A stretch of 64,000 nt of DNA from NCBI GenBank assembly GCA_019637875.1, contig JAHBUW010000001.1, forward strand, positions 248,001 through 312,000. The letters run 5' to 3'. Positions within the stretch are counted from its first letter, which is position 1; each line of letters starts with the position of its first letter. Made by a program: the position numbers and the translations under genes. The notes under the pieces are model-generated. The model did not search any database, had not been told where the DNA came from, and saw only the letters and a program-made list of their open reading frames with translations. The DNA comes from Pseudobdellovibrionaceae bacterium (GTDB lineage: Bacteria; Bdellovibrionota; Bdellovibrionia; Bdellovibrionales; Bdellovibrionaceae). This document shows positions 1-8,980 of this stretch, in pieces.

Positions 1-206
1 AGATGTCGCCCGCCGATCAGGCCGAGTTCAAACGTCCCATCCTGGAAAAGTACGACGAAGAGAGCTCGGCTTATTTCGCCAGCGCACGGATCTGGGATGA
101 CGGGATCATCGACCCTGCGGACACGCGTCGCGTGATCGCCCTGGGGATCGCGGCCAGCTTGAATTCCAAATGGGACGAGAAAAACCAAGGCGTCTTCCGG
201 ATGTGA
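1..206 (+). CDS. Acyl-CoA carboxylase carboxyltransferase (MCC beta) subunit, C-terminal end (partial)
   Basis: Only the last ~67 residues are present; the reading frame enters from the left edge. The tail carries the sequence ARIWDDGIIDPADTRR followed by a short helix and GVFRM, which matches the C-terminus of 3-methylcrotonyl-CoA carboxylase beta subunits. This subunit moves the carboxyl group from biotin to 3-methylcrotonyl-CoA in leucine breakdown. The assignment is strengthened by the next genes, which supply the hydratase, biotin carboxylase, biotin carrier and HMG-CoA lyase of the same pathway. The ATG at position 3 is an internal Met, not a start. The stop is TGA at 204-206, three bases before a large inverted repeat. 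Confidence 0.85.
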   Translation, partial: MSPADQAEFKRPILEKYDEESSAYFASARIWDDGIIDPADTRRVIALGIAASLNSKWDEKNQGVFRM

Positions 207-209
207 GGC

Positions 210-480
210 AAGGGCCTATCCTAAAACCAATTGAGGATTGAATCGAATGAAAGAGGGACAGATGCAAGGATCGACGACAAGTCATAGTCTCAACTATGGC
301 GCGGAGGAGAGACGCCGTCAGGTGGCCCTCTTTCATTCGACCCTGCGGGCATGCTGGAAAAAGCCTTGCTCTTCGTTTCCAACGTCTCGAATTGGTCAGG
401 ACCAGTCCTTCGACGTTGGCGCCTTGATCAAGGCTTTTTCCACCATGTTCAACCCTCAATTGGTTTTAGGATAGGCCCTT
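210..480. repeat. 271-bp element of nested inverted repeats (cloverleaf-like)
   Basis: An outer stem of 33 bp pairs 210-242 with 448-480 (one mismatch). Inside it, arm 1 pairs 243-257 with 326-340 (15 bp), a small CCC-TGC-GGG hairpin spans 341-349, and arm 2 pairs 350-368 with 429-447 (18 of 19 bp). The helices abut with no unpaired base at the junction. Arm 1 contains a further hairpin (283-287/294-298) and arm 2 contains two more (379-386/412-419 and 391-396/401-406). The element fills the whole gap between two genes of the leucine operon. Its right arm holds the probable ribosome site (AGGAT, 468-472) and ends on the TTG start of the next gene. It could be a structured RNA or a palindromic insertion element; I recognise no family. 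Confidence 0.85.
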
Positions 481-1253
481 TGAATACCATTAGCGTCTCT
501 GAAAAAAACAACGTCCTCGAAGTGCGGTTGAACAAACCGCAGATCCGTAACGCCTTTTCGCCCGAGATGATCCGCGAACTCACGCAGGTCTTCTCGACGG
601 TGAAAGAAAGCATCCGACTGGTCACCTTGTCGGGCGAGGGCTCGTCGTTCTGCGCGGGCGCGGATCTGAACTGGATGAAGTCCATGGTCGGCTTCTCGCT
701 GCAAGAAAATGAAAAGGACTCGCTCGAGCTGCACGATCTGTTCGCGAGTATCCGTCAGTGCCCGGCTCCCGTTTTGGGAATCGTGCAGGGTGCGGCCTTT
801 GGCGGCGGCGTGGGACTCGTGGCGGCCTGCGATTTCGTCGTCTGCACCGAAAAAACTCAGTTCTGCTTCAGCGAAGTGAAGCTCGGCATCGTGCCGGCGG
901 TGATCAGCCGTTTCGTTCTGGAAAAATCCAGTCCGGGCCTTGTCGGTCCGTGGATGATCTCGGGGCGCGTGTTCAAAGCGGCGCAAGCGCTGAACATGGG
1001 CCTGGTGCACGAAGTGGTCGAAGACGAAGAGCTGACCGAGCGTGCGCAAGAGATCGCGCGCGGTTTCCTGCAAGCGGGGGGCGAGGCCACTCGCGCCACA
1101 AAAAAACTCGTGGTCGACATCGGCGTTTGGGCACCGGCGGAAGCCCGTGTTGAAACCGCGCGTTTGATCGCGAACCGTCGCGCCTCGAAAGAGGGGCAAG
1201 AGGGGATCAAAGCCTTCCTCGAAAAACGGAACCCCAGCTGGAGGCCGGAATGA
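480..1253 (+). CDS. Enoyl-CoA hydratase family, probable methylglutaconyl-CoA hydratase
   Basis: 257-residue crotonase-fold protein. The substrate/oxyanion motifs are visible as FCAGADLNWMK and GAAFGGGVGLVAACD, followed by the usual helix and a C-terminal region of normal length. In this operon it most likely hydrates 3-methylglutaconyl-CoA to HMG-CoA (AUH/LiuC role), between the carboxylase and HMG-CoA lyase. I place the start at TTG 480, seven bases after AGGAT. The upstream in-frame ATG at 351 would translate through the inverted-repeat element and add about 43 residues with no crotonase likeness. It overlaps the next gene by four bases (ATGA at 1250-1253). Confidence 0.88.
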   Translation: MNTISVSEKNNVLEVRLNKPQIRNAFSPEMIRELTQVFSTVKESIRLVTLSGEGSSFCAGADLNWMKSMVGFSLQENEKDSLELHDLFASIRQCPAPVLGIVQGAAFGGGVGLVAACDFVVCTEKTQFCFSEVKLGIVPAVISRFVLEKSSPGLVGPWMISGRVFKAAQALNMGLVHEVVEDEELTERAQEIARGFLQAGGEATRATKKLVVDIGVWAPAEARVETARLIANRRASKEGQEGIKAFLEKRNPSWRPE

Positions 1254-2740
1254 GCCAAACGCGTTTTACCCGCGTCGCCATCGCGAACCGGGGCGAAGTC
1301 GCCGTGCGGATCATTCGCGCCCTGGATGAGATGGGCATCGAATCGGTCCTTCTGCATTCCGAGGCCGACGTCAGGACCCGCGCGTACCGTATGGCGACCC
1401 ACAAGGTTTGCGTGGGGCCCGCCGCGACCGCGCAGAGTTATTTGAATATCGAAGCGAACATCGCGGCGGCGAAGGGCGCGGGCGCGCAAGCGATCCACCC
1501 CGGCTTCGGCTTTCTGTCCGAGAACGCCGACTTCGCCGAAGCCTGCGACAAGGCGGGCGTCGTTTTCGTCGGCCCTCCGGCGGCGGCGATCCGTAAACTC
1601 GGCGACAAGGTTCAGTGTAAAGAGCTGGCGCAAAAGTTGGGACTGCCGCTCGTTCCCGGCTATCAAGGTAAAGATCAATCCATCGATAACCTGATCGGCG
1701 AGGCCGAGCGCATCGGCTTCCCCGTCATCGTGAAAGCGGCGGCGGGCGGCGGCGGGCGCGGCATGAAGGTGTTGCGTTCGCGTGAAGAAGCGCGCGAATT
1801 GATCGAGTCCGCGCAGCGTGAAGCGCAGTCGGCTTTCGGCTCGCCCATCGTCTTCCTCGAAAAATATCTCGAGCGCGCGAAACACATCGAATTCCAAGTC
1901 TTCGCCGACTGCACGGGCCGCGCGGTTCACTTGAATGAACGCGAATGCTCGGTCCAGCGCCGTCACCAGAAGATCATCGAAGAGGCCATGTCGCCTTCGC
2001 TGACGCTGGATCTGCGCCAGAAAATGGGCGAAGCCGCGTGCCTGATCGTCGAGGCGGCGAACTACCGTGGCGCGGGGACCGTCGAGTTCCTGTTCCAAGA
2101 CGGGCAGTTCTATCTGTTGGAAGTGAATACGCGTCTGCAGGTCGAACATCCGGTCACCGAACTGGTGATGGGCGTCGATCTGGTGAAAGCGCAGATCCGC
2201 ACCGCCGAAAACGAAGCGGTCTTCCCCGAGCACCAGGTTCGCGCACCCCGTGGTCATTCCATCGAGTGCCGCATCTACGCGGAAGATCCCGAACTTGGCG
2301 GCGTTCCCAGCACGGGCCGTATCGGTCATGTGCACTGGCCGGAAGGGCCGGGCCGTCGTTTCGACTATGGTTTCGATCCAAATGATGAAGTGACGCCTTT
2401 CTACGACTCGATGATCGCGAAAGTGATCGTCTGGGACGAGACCCGTCAGCGCGCCATCCAGAAAATGCTCCGCGTTTTGGACGAAAGCGTGATCTTCGGC
2501 GTGAAAACGAACATTCCGCTGCTCAAAAAAATCATCAACCATCCCGAATTTGTTGCGGGCACGATGACGACGCGGTTTATGGATCAGCATTTCCCCGGTC
2601 CCGTGAAACGCGAGAAAAAAACCGGCGAAGAGCAGTGGATCAAGGAAGCCCTACGGAAAATTCCGAAGGGCCTGAGCGTGGCGACTTCAACCGGTGGCGG
2701 CGGCTCCTCGCCTTTCCATACACCTTGGCGGGGGATCTAA
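1250..2740 (+). CDS. Biotin carboxylase subunit of acyl-CoA (methylcrotonyl-CoA) carboxylase
   Basis: 496 residues with the three biotin carboxylase parts in order: N-terminal domain starting VAIANRGEVAVRI, ATP-grasp domain with the glycine-rich loop KAAAGGGGRGMK near residue 165 and HIEFQVFAD, and the C-terminal domain with EVNTRLQVEHPVTE and IECRIYAED. It carboxylates biotin with ATP and bicarbonate. Classical MCC alpha subunits are about 660 residues with the biotin carrier fused at the C-terminus; here the chain stops after the carboxylase part and the carrier is the next gene. Its last ~25 residues are low-complexity Gly/Ser. Translationally coupled to the hydratase through ATGA. Confidence 0.93.
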   Translation: MSQTRFTRVAIANRGEVAVRIIRALDEMGIESVLLHSEADVRTRAYRMATHKVCVGPAATAQSYLNIEANIAAAKGAGAQAIHPGFGFLSENADFAEACDKAGVVFVGPPAAAIRKLGDKVQCKELAQKLGLPLVPGYQGKDQSIDNLIGEAERIGFPVIVKAAAGGGGRGMKVLRSREEARELIESAQREAQSAFGSPIVFLEKYLERAKHIEFQVFADCTGRAVHLNERECSVQRRHQKIIEEAMSPSLTLDLRQKMGEAACLIVEAANYRGAGTVEFLFQDGQFYLLEVNTRLQVEHPVTELVMGVDLVKAQIRTAENEAVFPEHQVRAPRGHSIECRIYAEDPELGGVPSTGRIGHVHWPEGPGRRFDYGFDPNDEVTPFYDSMIAKVIVWDETRQRAIQKMLRVLDESVIFGVKTNIPLLKKIINHPEFVAGTMTTRFMDQHFPGPVKREKKTGEEQWIKEALRKIPKGLSVATSTGGGGSSPFHTPWRGI

Positions 2741-2741
2741 G

Positions 2742-3134
2742 ATGAACCATCGTTATCTCCTTGAGGTGAATGGACAATCACGCTGGGTGGACGGCCAGTG
2801 GCTGCAAGGCCAATTGTGGATCCATTTGAATGGCGAGACCTTCATCGTCGAAAGCGAGACCAAGAATTTCGGTCAGGGCAAAGGCGGCAAGGCCAAGTCC
2901 GACATCGTCGCGCCCATGCCCGGCAAAGTGACCAAGGTCCTCGCGCAAGACGGCGCGAAAGTCGCCGAGGGCCAAGTCTTGATCGTGATGGAAGCGATGA
3001 AGATGGAGTACTCGCTGAAGGCCGAGCAGGCGGGCACGGTTCAAAAAGTCGACTGCAAAGTCGGCGATCAGGTCGTGCTTGGGAAAATCCTGGTGAAAGT
3101 AAATCCTGATGTGAAACCCGAGGCCTCCAAATGA
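2742..3134 (+). CDS. Biotin carboxyl carrier protein (biotinyl-lipoyl domain), stand-alone
   Basis: 130-residue protein starting one base after the biotin carboxylase stop. The C-terminal ~75 residues form a biotinyl domain with the target motif EAMKME; the biotinylated lysine is Lys87. The first ~50 residues are beta-rich and may be a remnant of the domain that docks carboxylase and carboxyltransferase in fused MCC alpha chains (inference). It carries CO2-biotin between the two catalytic subunits. The gene overlaps the HMG-CoA lyase start by four bases, so it belongs to the same operon. Confidence 0.9.
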   Translation: MNHRYLLEVNGQSRWVDGQWLQGQLWIHLNGETFIVESETKNFGQGKGGKAKSDIVAPMPGKVTKVLAQDGAKVAEGQVLIVMEAMKMEYSLKAEQAGTVQKVDCKVGDQVVLGKILVKVNPDVKPEASK

Positions 3135-4048
3135 AGAAGGCCGTGCGGATCGTCGATGTGTCGCTGCGGGACGGGCTGCAAAACGAAGCCACGCCGGTTT
3201 CGACCGCGAACCGCGTCCTGCTGGCGGAGCGTTTGATCGCGGCGGGCGTGACCCGCATGGAGCTGGGCGCTTTCGTCCGCGTCGAGAAAATCCCGCAGAT
3301 GGCGGGCTCGATGGATGTCATCACGAAGACGCTCAAACATTTTCCCGACCAGAAGAAATACGGCTTCGCCGCGCTCGTGCCGAATCAAAAAGGCATGGAT
3401 GACGCTCTGAAATCGGGGATCAAAGAGGTCGCGATTTTCACGGCGGCCTCGAACAGTTTCACGAAGGCCAACATCAACTGCACGATCGACGAAAGCTTCG
3501 AACGTTTCGCGGACGTCATGGCGGCGGCGAAGAAAAACAAAATCAAAGTGCGCGGTTATCTGTCGACCTGTTTCGGCTGCCCCTACGAGGGTGAGGTCGA
3601 CGAAAAGGTCGTCGTGAAAATGGCGGAACGTCTGTACGCCATCGGCTGTTACGAGGTCTCGATCGGCGATACGATCGGCGTCGCGAATCCGGCGCAGGTC
3701 GTTCGCGTCTTCGAAAAGCTCGCGAAAAAGATCCCCATGGCTAAACTGGCCGGGCACTTTCACGACACGCGCGGGACGGCGCTGGCGAACATCCTGGCGG
3801 CTTACCAGACCGGCGTGCGGGTCTTCGATGCTTCGCTGGGCGGGATTGGCGGTTGCCCCTACGCCCCGGGGGCGGCGGGGAACGTGGCTCTCGAGGACGT
3901 GATCTATATGTTCAACGGCATGAAGGTCGATACGGGCCTGGATCTGCGCCAGCTCGTCGATACGAACCACTGGTTCGCCGAGATCATGGGAAAGAAGCTC
4001 AACTCGAAGATGTCCTTCGCCGGGTTGCCGAAGACTCGGCCCTCGTAG
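3131..4048 (+). CDS. Hydroxymethylglutaryl-CoA lyase
   Basis: 305-residue TIM-barrel lyase that splits HMG-CoA into acetoacetate and acetyl-CoA, the last step of leucine breakdown. The N-terminal metal/catalytic motif VSLRDGLQNE (Arg13, Asp14), the HFHDTRG histidine pair and the family signature GIGGCPYAPGAAGN with catalytic Cys242 are all present. Length is normal. It overlaps the carrier-protein gene by ATGA and closes the operon; the following gene begins ~100 bp later without a clear terminator between them. Confidence 0.94.
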   Translation: MKKAVRIVDVSLRDGLQNEATPVSTANRVLLAERLIAAGVTRMELGAFVRVEKIPQMAGSMDVITKTLKHFPDQKKYGFAALVPNQKGMDDALKSGIKEVAIFTAASNSFTKANINCTIDESFERFADVMAAAKKNKIKVRGYLSTCFGCPYEGEVDEKVVVKMAERLYAIGCYEVSIGDTIGVANPAQVVRVFEKLAKKIPMAKLAGHFHDTRGTALANILAAYQTGVRVFDASLGGIGGCPYAPGAAGNVALEDVIYMFNGMKVDTGLDLRQLVDTNHWFAEIMGKKLNSKMSFAGLPKTRPS

Positions 4049-4149
4049 CTCGAAGCACGCGGAATTGTTTACAGTTTGACGAACCCGCCCTCGCGGATCG
4101 GGGGCTTTTCCGCTAGATCTGGAAGAGTCATAACGCGGGGCATCCATAC

Positions 4150-5451
4150 ATGTTGTTAGAACAACCGACGCCGACCGAACACCGCTGGCTGATGGGGCTC
4201 ACCTTCAGCCTGGTCGCCTGTTTTATTGCCGTCGCCTGGATCAACCGCGAACCCCTGTGCATCGAGTCCGAAATATTCCGCCGCGTAGAGTACCGCGCGG
4301 ACGGGGCGTCGACGGATGTCTTCCGCTGCCGCGCTCGTCGCCATATCGGCTACCATGCCGAAATCGCCCAACAGCTTCCCGAGTTGAACGCGCGCCTGCA
4401 GCGTTTGGAGTATGAAGGTCCCTACTTTCTGGGAAGTGACTGGAAAGTCCCGAGCTTCCGCCTACGCGTCGTCAACGAGCTGGCGAAAGAACCCGAAGAC
4501 GGCGTGATCGAAGTCACACCGAAAGAACTCACCACCGCGCACGTGATCGAATCGCGGGTCATGGACCGTGTCCTGCGCCAGAACCTGAAACACGCGAACG
4601 GCCCTTCGGCGGAACTTCTATCGGCGTATTTTCAGGATCTGACGGGACATCGCCCCGTTTTGCGGGAGGCACCCGAGCTCGAGGCGCGCGACTGGAAGAT
4701 CGCGCTTTACGCCGAAGCCGTCCGTCGCGCCCGCGGCCTTCTGCCCTTGGGTGAGCAGCGCATGGCCTTGGATGAGTGGCGCGCGCTTTTGAATCGTCCC
4801 GAGGCTTCCGCGTGGTCCCTGCCCGAGCGGGTGCAGAATCTGATGCACGAGTCCCTGGCCGCTTTCGGTTACCGCCAGGATCTGCGCGCCTTCCAAATTC
4901 CGTTCGCGGTGATGTGGCCGGATCGCAAAGTGGATCTGAGCGAAACGCAGATGAACCGCATTCAGCGCATGGTTGCGGCGGTGGTGCAGCCGGACCGGAT
5001 TTACTTTCCGTTCTCGCGCACGCCGTTTTCGCGAGTGAACGCCGCGCCCGTACAGGTCGGTCGTTTGGTGCTGTTCCAGTGCGGGCTTCCGCGTCTGGAT
5101 GAACTCGAAAAATTGGGCGTGGAGTTCGAACATCTGCTGTTCGTGCAAAACTGCGATGAGCCCGATGCCGATCTGATCGTCAGCGCGCTTCGCAATCCGC
5201 GTTACTTCGTGAAGGACTATCCGGCCGTGGACTTCGCCCAGATTCACTGGCCCAGTCTGCGCTTGGCGCTCGAGAAATCGGGCGTTCGTGAAACCAGTCT
5301 GACCGGGCTTTTCCGCGAGGACCGTTTGGCGAGCTTCCGCAAAATCGGCTTTCTTTCGAGCATCGACCAGGATCCCGTGACCGGGATCCAGTCGTGGAAA
5401 GGCGCCCTCGAGCCCGTTCCGATGTTCCGCCTAAAAGGCGGAACCAATTAA
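4150..5451 (+). CDS. Membrane-anchored hypothetical protein
   Basis: 433 residues, no family recognised. A single hydrophobic segment at about residues 14-31 follows a short N-terminus, which suggests an inner-membrane anchor or uncleaved signal with the rest outside the cytoplasm. The remainder is a soluble alpha/beta sequence without obvious catalytic motifs; pairs of cysteines occur near residues 37/57 and 314/337. The start codon ATG 4150 has only a weak upstream GCGGGG. Its stop codon lies directly against the stop of the convergent vWA gene, leaving no room for a terminator. Codon use looks like that of its neighbours. Confidence 0.75.
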   Translation: MLLEQPTPTEHRWLMGLTFSLVACFIAVAWINREPLCIESEIFRRVEYRADGASTDVFRCRARRHIGYHAEIAQQLPELNARLQRLEYEGPYFLGSDWKVPSFRLRVVNELAKEPEDGVIEVTPKELTTAHVIESRVMDRVLRQNLKHANGPSAELLSAYFQDLTGHRPVLREAPELEARDWKIALYAEAVRRARGLLPLGEQRMALDEWRALLNRPEASAWSLPERVQNLMHESLAAFGYRQDLRAFQIPFAVMWPDRKVDLSETQMNRIQRMVAAVVQPDRIYFPFSRTPFSRVNAAPVQVGRLVLFQCGLPRLDELEKLGVEFEHLLFVQNCDEPDADLIVSALRNPRYFVKDYPAVDFAQIHWPSLRLALEKSGVRETSLTGLFREDRLASFRKIGFLSSIDQDPVTGIQSWKGALEPVPMFRLKGGTN

Positions 5452-6420
5452 CTAACGCCAGTCCTGCGGGACGTAGCGGACTTTCAAACGTGTGCCTTCG
5501 GGCTGCGTGGTCCAAATCACGCGTGAGCCGATCAGGATCACGTTGCGGTCTTCGTCGAGAGTCCAGCCCGAACGAACCGCGCCGCCCAGGATCACCTGCG
5601 AACCATAGGTCACCACGATCGAAGACGGATCCGCCAAGGACGGGAGCGGAATTTCGATGGGCCCTCCGCCGTTGACGGGTTTCAAGATCGAGGTCAAAGA
5701 GGGACCCAAATCATTCTGGCAGATGGGGAAGGACTGGCCGGCGGCCAAACGCACGATCTCGAGGATACGTGTGGGCTCGGTGTTCGGGTCGTCCATCATG
5801 CAGGAGTTGGCCTTGTTGGCGATGAAGGCGTCCACCGAAACGACCGGTGCGACGAAGTGAAGCCGCTCCAACGCGATGTCGGGCGTCTCCTGGGATTGGT
5901 CCTCCGCGTCCGTGAACAGCACCACTTTCAACGCGGCACCGGGGCGGAAGAATCCGGCATTCGGGCCTTCACGTTTCGCGACCGAAACGGCCTCGACCAG
6001 CGAGGCGAAAGGTTTTTCGTCGCCCGCGCCATACGTGCCCACCAAAATCAATTGCTTCAAAACGGCCGCGGCGTCCGGCGTTTGGCGATTCACGAAGGTA
6101 TGGGTGCCCGCTTTGACGAGGTTGCCCCGGTGGGGTTGCATGAACGTGGTCGTGATCACGCCGACCTGCAAATCGAGGGCGGGGTTATTGATGAAAGAGT
6201 TCACGAACTGCTCGGCGAATTTCGCCAGGCTTTGCTGATGCGAGTACATCGAGCCCGAATCATCGATGACGAACAGCAGGTCCGTCGCGCCGGGGTTGAC
6301 CTCCTGATCGTAAGTGACCTCGATGTAACCGGGGAAGGTTTGGATTTCGGCCACTTGGAATCGGGCCTGCGCCGTGAACGTGGTGAGCGCGATGAGGACG
6401 GACAAAAGCAGGGACTTCAT
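5452..6420 (-). CDS. Secreted von Willebrand factor A domain protein
   Basis: 322 residues: a signal peptide (residues 1-19, ending AQA), then a vWA domain whose MIDAS motif DDSGSM follows LLFVI. vWA domains bind metal and mediate protein contacts; the location is periplasm or cell surface. Towards the C-terminus a beta-rich stretch (about 240-322) contains short strands typical of a small accessory domain. SD-like GGAGG lies just upstream of the ATG. The function in the cell is unknown; it is monocistronic, being separated from the pan operon by ~140 bp. Confidence 0.85.
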   Translation of the reverse strand: MKSLLLSVLIALTTFTAQARFQVAEIQTFPGYIEVTYDQEVNPGATDLLFVIDDSGSMYSHQQSLAKFAEQFVNSFINNPALDLQVGVITTTFMQPHRGNLVKAGTHTFVNRQTPDAAAVLKQLILVGTYGAGDEKPFASLVEAVSVAKREGPNAGFFRPGAALKVVLFTDAEDQSQETPDIALERLHFVAPVVSVDAFIANKANSCMMDDPNTEPTRILEIVRLAAGQSFPICQNDLGPSLTSILKPVNGGGPIEIPLPSLADPSSIVVTYGSQVILGGAVRSGWTLDEDRNVILIGSRVIWTTQPEGTRLKVRYVPQDWR

Positions 6421-6524
6421 GGAACCTCCGTGTTGTGAGAACGGCCCTATTGAAAAGGGGGTTCGCGGGAAGTTCGAGTGAAAATGCGACGTGCTATGAT
6501 TCGAAAGTGTTACAAGCCGTTACA

Positions 6525-6545
6525 ACGCCGGGTTTCAACCGGCGT
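6525..6545 (-). terminator. Possible terminator after panD
   Basis: On the minus strand a 7-bp GC-rich stem (6525-6531 with 6539-6545, loop of 7) lies ~15 bases after the panD stop and is followed by TTGTAA rather than a full T run. It is a weak intrinsic terminator or transcript-end hairpin for the pantothenate/CoA operon. Confidence 0.45.
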
Positions 6546-6558
6546 GGCTTGACCGGAT

Positions 6559-6933
6559 CTAAAGGTCCTTGGACAGCGGGCTGTCGCCGATGGCTTTGAT
6601 CTTGTTCTTTTCGTCGACGAAGACCACCGAAGGTTTGTGCGTCCGCGCTTCGCCTTCGCTGAGTCCGCAGTAGGCGACGATGATCACGAGGTCGCCTTTC
6701 TGCACGTGCCGGGCGGCGGCGCCGTTCAAACAGATCTCGCCGGGCTTGCCGAGGATCACGTAAGTCGAGAAACGCGCGCCGTTGTTCACATTGTAGATGT
6801 CGACGCGTTCGTAAATCAGCAGGTTGGCGCCCTTGATCAGCTCCGGACAAATCGAAATCGAGCCTTCGTAGTTCAGATCGGCGTCGGTGACGGTCGCGCG
6901 GTGGATTTTCCCTTTGAGCATGGACAGATTCAT
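6559..6933 (-). CDS. panD: Aspartate 1-decarboxylase
   Basis: 124 residues. This pyruvoyl enzyme makes beta-alanine from aspartate for pantothenate synthesis. The self-cleavage site Gly24-Ser25 (in NYEGSISI) sits at the same position as in E. coli PanD, and Lys9 in KGKIHRA, Tyr and Asn-Asn-Gly residues of the active site are present. It is the last gene of the CoA operon and overlaps the coaX stop by four bases (ATGA at 6930-6933). Confidence 0.95.
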   Translation of the reverse strand: MNLSMLKGKIHRATVTDADLNYEGSISICPELIKGANLLIYERVDIYNVNNGARFSTYVILGKPGEICLNGAAARHVQKGDLVIIVAYCGLSEGEARTHKPSVVFVDEKNKIKAIGDSPLSKDL

Positions 6934-7727
6934 TTGGCGGCTCCTTCACTGCTGTTTGTCAGGTTCATTTGCATGGCGATCGAAAGCCCTTTCAACACAA
7001 GGTCCGGTTGAATGGCGTCGAAGACTTTTTCACGTTCAAAAAGCGTCGAGAAACCGCCCGTGCCGATGACGAAGGGCTTTTCGTTGTTGAAGCATTCCAC
7101 GGTCAGGCGTTGGGTGATCTCTTTCATCTGCCCCAGATGCCCGTAGTAAAGACCCGACTGAATGCTCTCGACGGTGGTTTGTCCGAGCACGCGGGCGGGG
7201 GTGACGATTTCGACCAGCGGAAGTTTCGCGGTCTTCGCCTCGAGCGCCTCCATGTTCAAACGCATGCCCGCGATGATCGAACCGCCGAGATAATCCTTGT
7301 CCGCCGAGATCGCGCAGAAGGTCGTCGCCGTGCCGAGATCCACGATCACCAGATTGCGTTTCGGGTACATCTTCATGGCCGCGATGGAGTTCGCGATGCG
7401 GTCCGCGCCGACCTCCACGGGATTGTGGTACTTCACGCGCAAGCCGGTCTTCACGCCGGGCTGCAAGTTGAAGGGCGTGAGTTTGAAGTACTTCTCGCAG
7501 GCGCGGCGAAGCGAATACATCACGTCGGGAACGACCGTGCAGATCCCGATCTGGGTGATCTGTTTGAAGTCGAAGTCGTTTTCGCGCAGAACGTTGCGCA
7601 GGAAAACGCCGTACTCGTCCGCGGACGAACCGCCCTGCGAGGTCATGCGGAAACGCAGGCGGATGTTTTCACCGTCGAAAACGCCGCCGTACATTTGGGT
7701 GTTACCGACATCGAGAGCCAAAATCAT
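6930..7727 (-). CDS. coaX: Type III pantothenate kinase
   Basis: 265 residues. It phosphorylates pantothenate, the first step from the vitamin towards CoA. The ASKHA-fold motifs are visible: [12 protein letters not shown] at the N-terminus, GADRIAN in the middle and [13 protein letters not shown] chose ATG 7727, which is preceded by GGAGG and overlaps the coaBC stop as ATGA; a longer in-frame extension upstream lies inside coaBC and has no kinase likeness. Type III kinases are not feedback-inhibited by CoA (family knowledge). Confidence 0.95.
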   Translation of the reverse strand: MILALDVGNTQMYGGVFDGENIRLRFRMTSQGGSSADEYGVFLRNVLRENDFDFKQITQIGICTVVPDVMYSLRRACEKYFKLTPFNLQPGVKTGLRVKYHNPVEVGADRIANSIAAMKMYPKRNLVIVDLGTATTFCAISADKDYLGGSIIAGMRLNMEALEAKTAKLPLVEIVTPARVLGQTTVESIQSGLYYGHLGQMKEITQRLTVECFNNEKPFVIGTGGFSTLFEREKVFDAIQPDLVLKGLSIAMQMNLTNSSEGAAK

Positions 7728-8980
7728 AGGACCTCCGCGATCAGACTCGACAGTTTCTGCACCAGATCCGCGCGGGTCGTGCCGCTGGCCGCGACGCTCA
7801 GGTCGGAGCGGAAGATCTGGTAGGGATGTTCGTTTTTCTCGCGATTCAGGCCGCGTTGATCGTTCTGTACCACGAATTCGCAGGGGCACTGATCGAAGAG
7901 CGTTTTCACTTTTTGGCGCGCCTCTTCGTCGCTGAGCTGACTGGTGAGTTTGAAACCCACGATCTTCGCCGTTTTGTTGCGTGACCAGGGTTTCAGCTGG
8001 GTGATGATCTTCGGATTCGGGCGCAGCTCCAGCGTCAGGGGCGAACCCGAAGGAATTTTCCCGCCGCCGACCTCGAAGGAGCCTTGGACGACTTTGGCGA
8101 CCGAGTAGTCGCTGACGGCCGCTGCGTGGATGATGTGCGTGTAATCGCGCTCCGACAGCTCGGACTTCAGCGCGTCGGCCAGATCCTGGTAGGTGCGGAA
8201 TTCACGGCGACGCAGGTTCGCGGCCGAGCGGGGCGCATGTTTCGCCGCGAGCAAGGTCACCTCGGCCCCCATTTCGGCGAGCGCATTTGCGATGTCGACG
8301 CCGGTCTGTCCCGTCGATTCGTTCGCGATGTGGCGGACGTCGTCGATAGGCTCGATGGTTCCGCCCGCGGTGATCAGCACGCGCGGTGAAAAGGCCGTCA
8401 CCGGCGCGGATTTCGTTTCCGCCACGATGGGGGCGGCCGGGGCGCCCAGGCGTTTCGTGATCTCTTCCAAAAGCAGGTCGGGCTCCAGAAGGCGGCCGTA
8501 ACCCTGCTCGCCGCAGGCGAGGACGCCGCTCGCGGACTCGAGGATTTCGAGTTTCCAATCGCGCAATGTCTGAATCGATTTTTGCGTCGCCGGATGCAGA
8601 TACATCGAGGTGTTCATGGCGGGGGCGATCAAATAGGGTTTCTTGAAATCGTGGGCCAGGAACATCGTGGTCAGAAGATCGTCGCCGACCCCTTGGGCGA
8701 TGCGATTGATGAAATGGGCCGAGGCCGGGCAAACCACGATCAGATCCGCCCAGCGCATGGCGTGGATGTGATCCATGGCGTGACCCTTTTCCCAAAGATC
8801 CGTCAGGACGGGGCGACCGGTCAGTCCTTCGAGCGTCGCCGCGCCGATGAACTGCAAAGCCGCCGGTGAAGCGACGACTTGGATCTCGTGGCCCTGCTGT
8901 TTCAGCTTCGACAGGAGCGCCGCCGCTTTGAACGCCGCGATGGAGCCCGTCATTTTGAAGAGAATTTTAGATTTCGACAT
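7724..8980 (-). CDS. coaBC: Bifunctional phosphopantothenoylcysteine decarboxylase / phosphopantothenate-cysteine ligase
   Basis: 418 residues with CoaC first (flavin-binding [21 protein letters not shown] and APAMNTSMY, residues ~1-180) and CoaB second ([16 protein letters not shown] and NESTGQTG, from ~200). CoaB joins 4'-phosphopantothenate to cysteine, CoaC then decarboxylates it to 4'-phosphopantetheine. Length is typical. The start overlaps the end of panC by 14 bp and the stop overlaps coaX by ATGA. Confidence 0.95.
   Translation of the reverse strand: MSKSKILFKMTGSIAAFKAAALLSKLKQQGHEIQVVASPAALQFIGAATLEGLTGRPVLTDLWEKGHAMDHIHAMRWADLIVVCPASAHFINRIAQGVGDDLLTTMFLAHDFKKPYLIAPAMNTSMYLHPATQKSIQTLRDWKLEILESASGVLACGEQGYGRLLEPDLLLEEITKRLGAPAAPIVAETKSAPVTAFSPRVLITAGGTIEPIDDVRHIANESTGQTGVDIANALAEMGAEVTLLAAKHAPRSAANLRRREFRTYQDLADALKSELSERDYTHIIHAAAVSDYSVAKVVQGSFEVGGGKIPSGSPLTLELRPNPKIITQLKPWSRNKTAKIVGFKLTSQLSDEEARQKVKTLFDQCPCEFVVQNDQRGLNREKNEHPYQIFRSDLSVAASGTTRADLVQKLSSLIAEVL

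Noticed and set aside
857-2590. Long minus-strand reading frame opposite the biotin carboxylase gene
   Set aside because: Shadow frame produced by GC-rich codons; no ribosome site, no family likeness, and the opposite strand encodes a clear biotin carboxylase.
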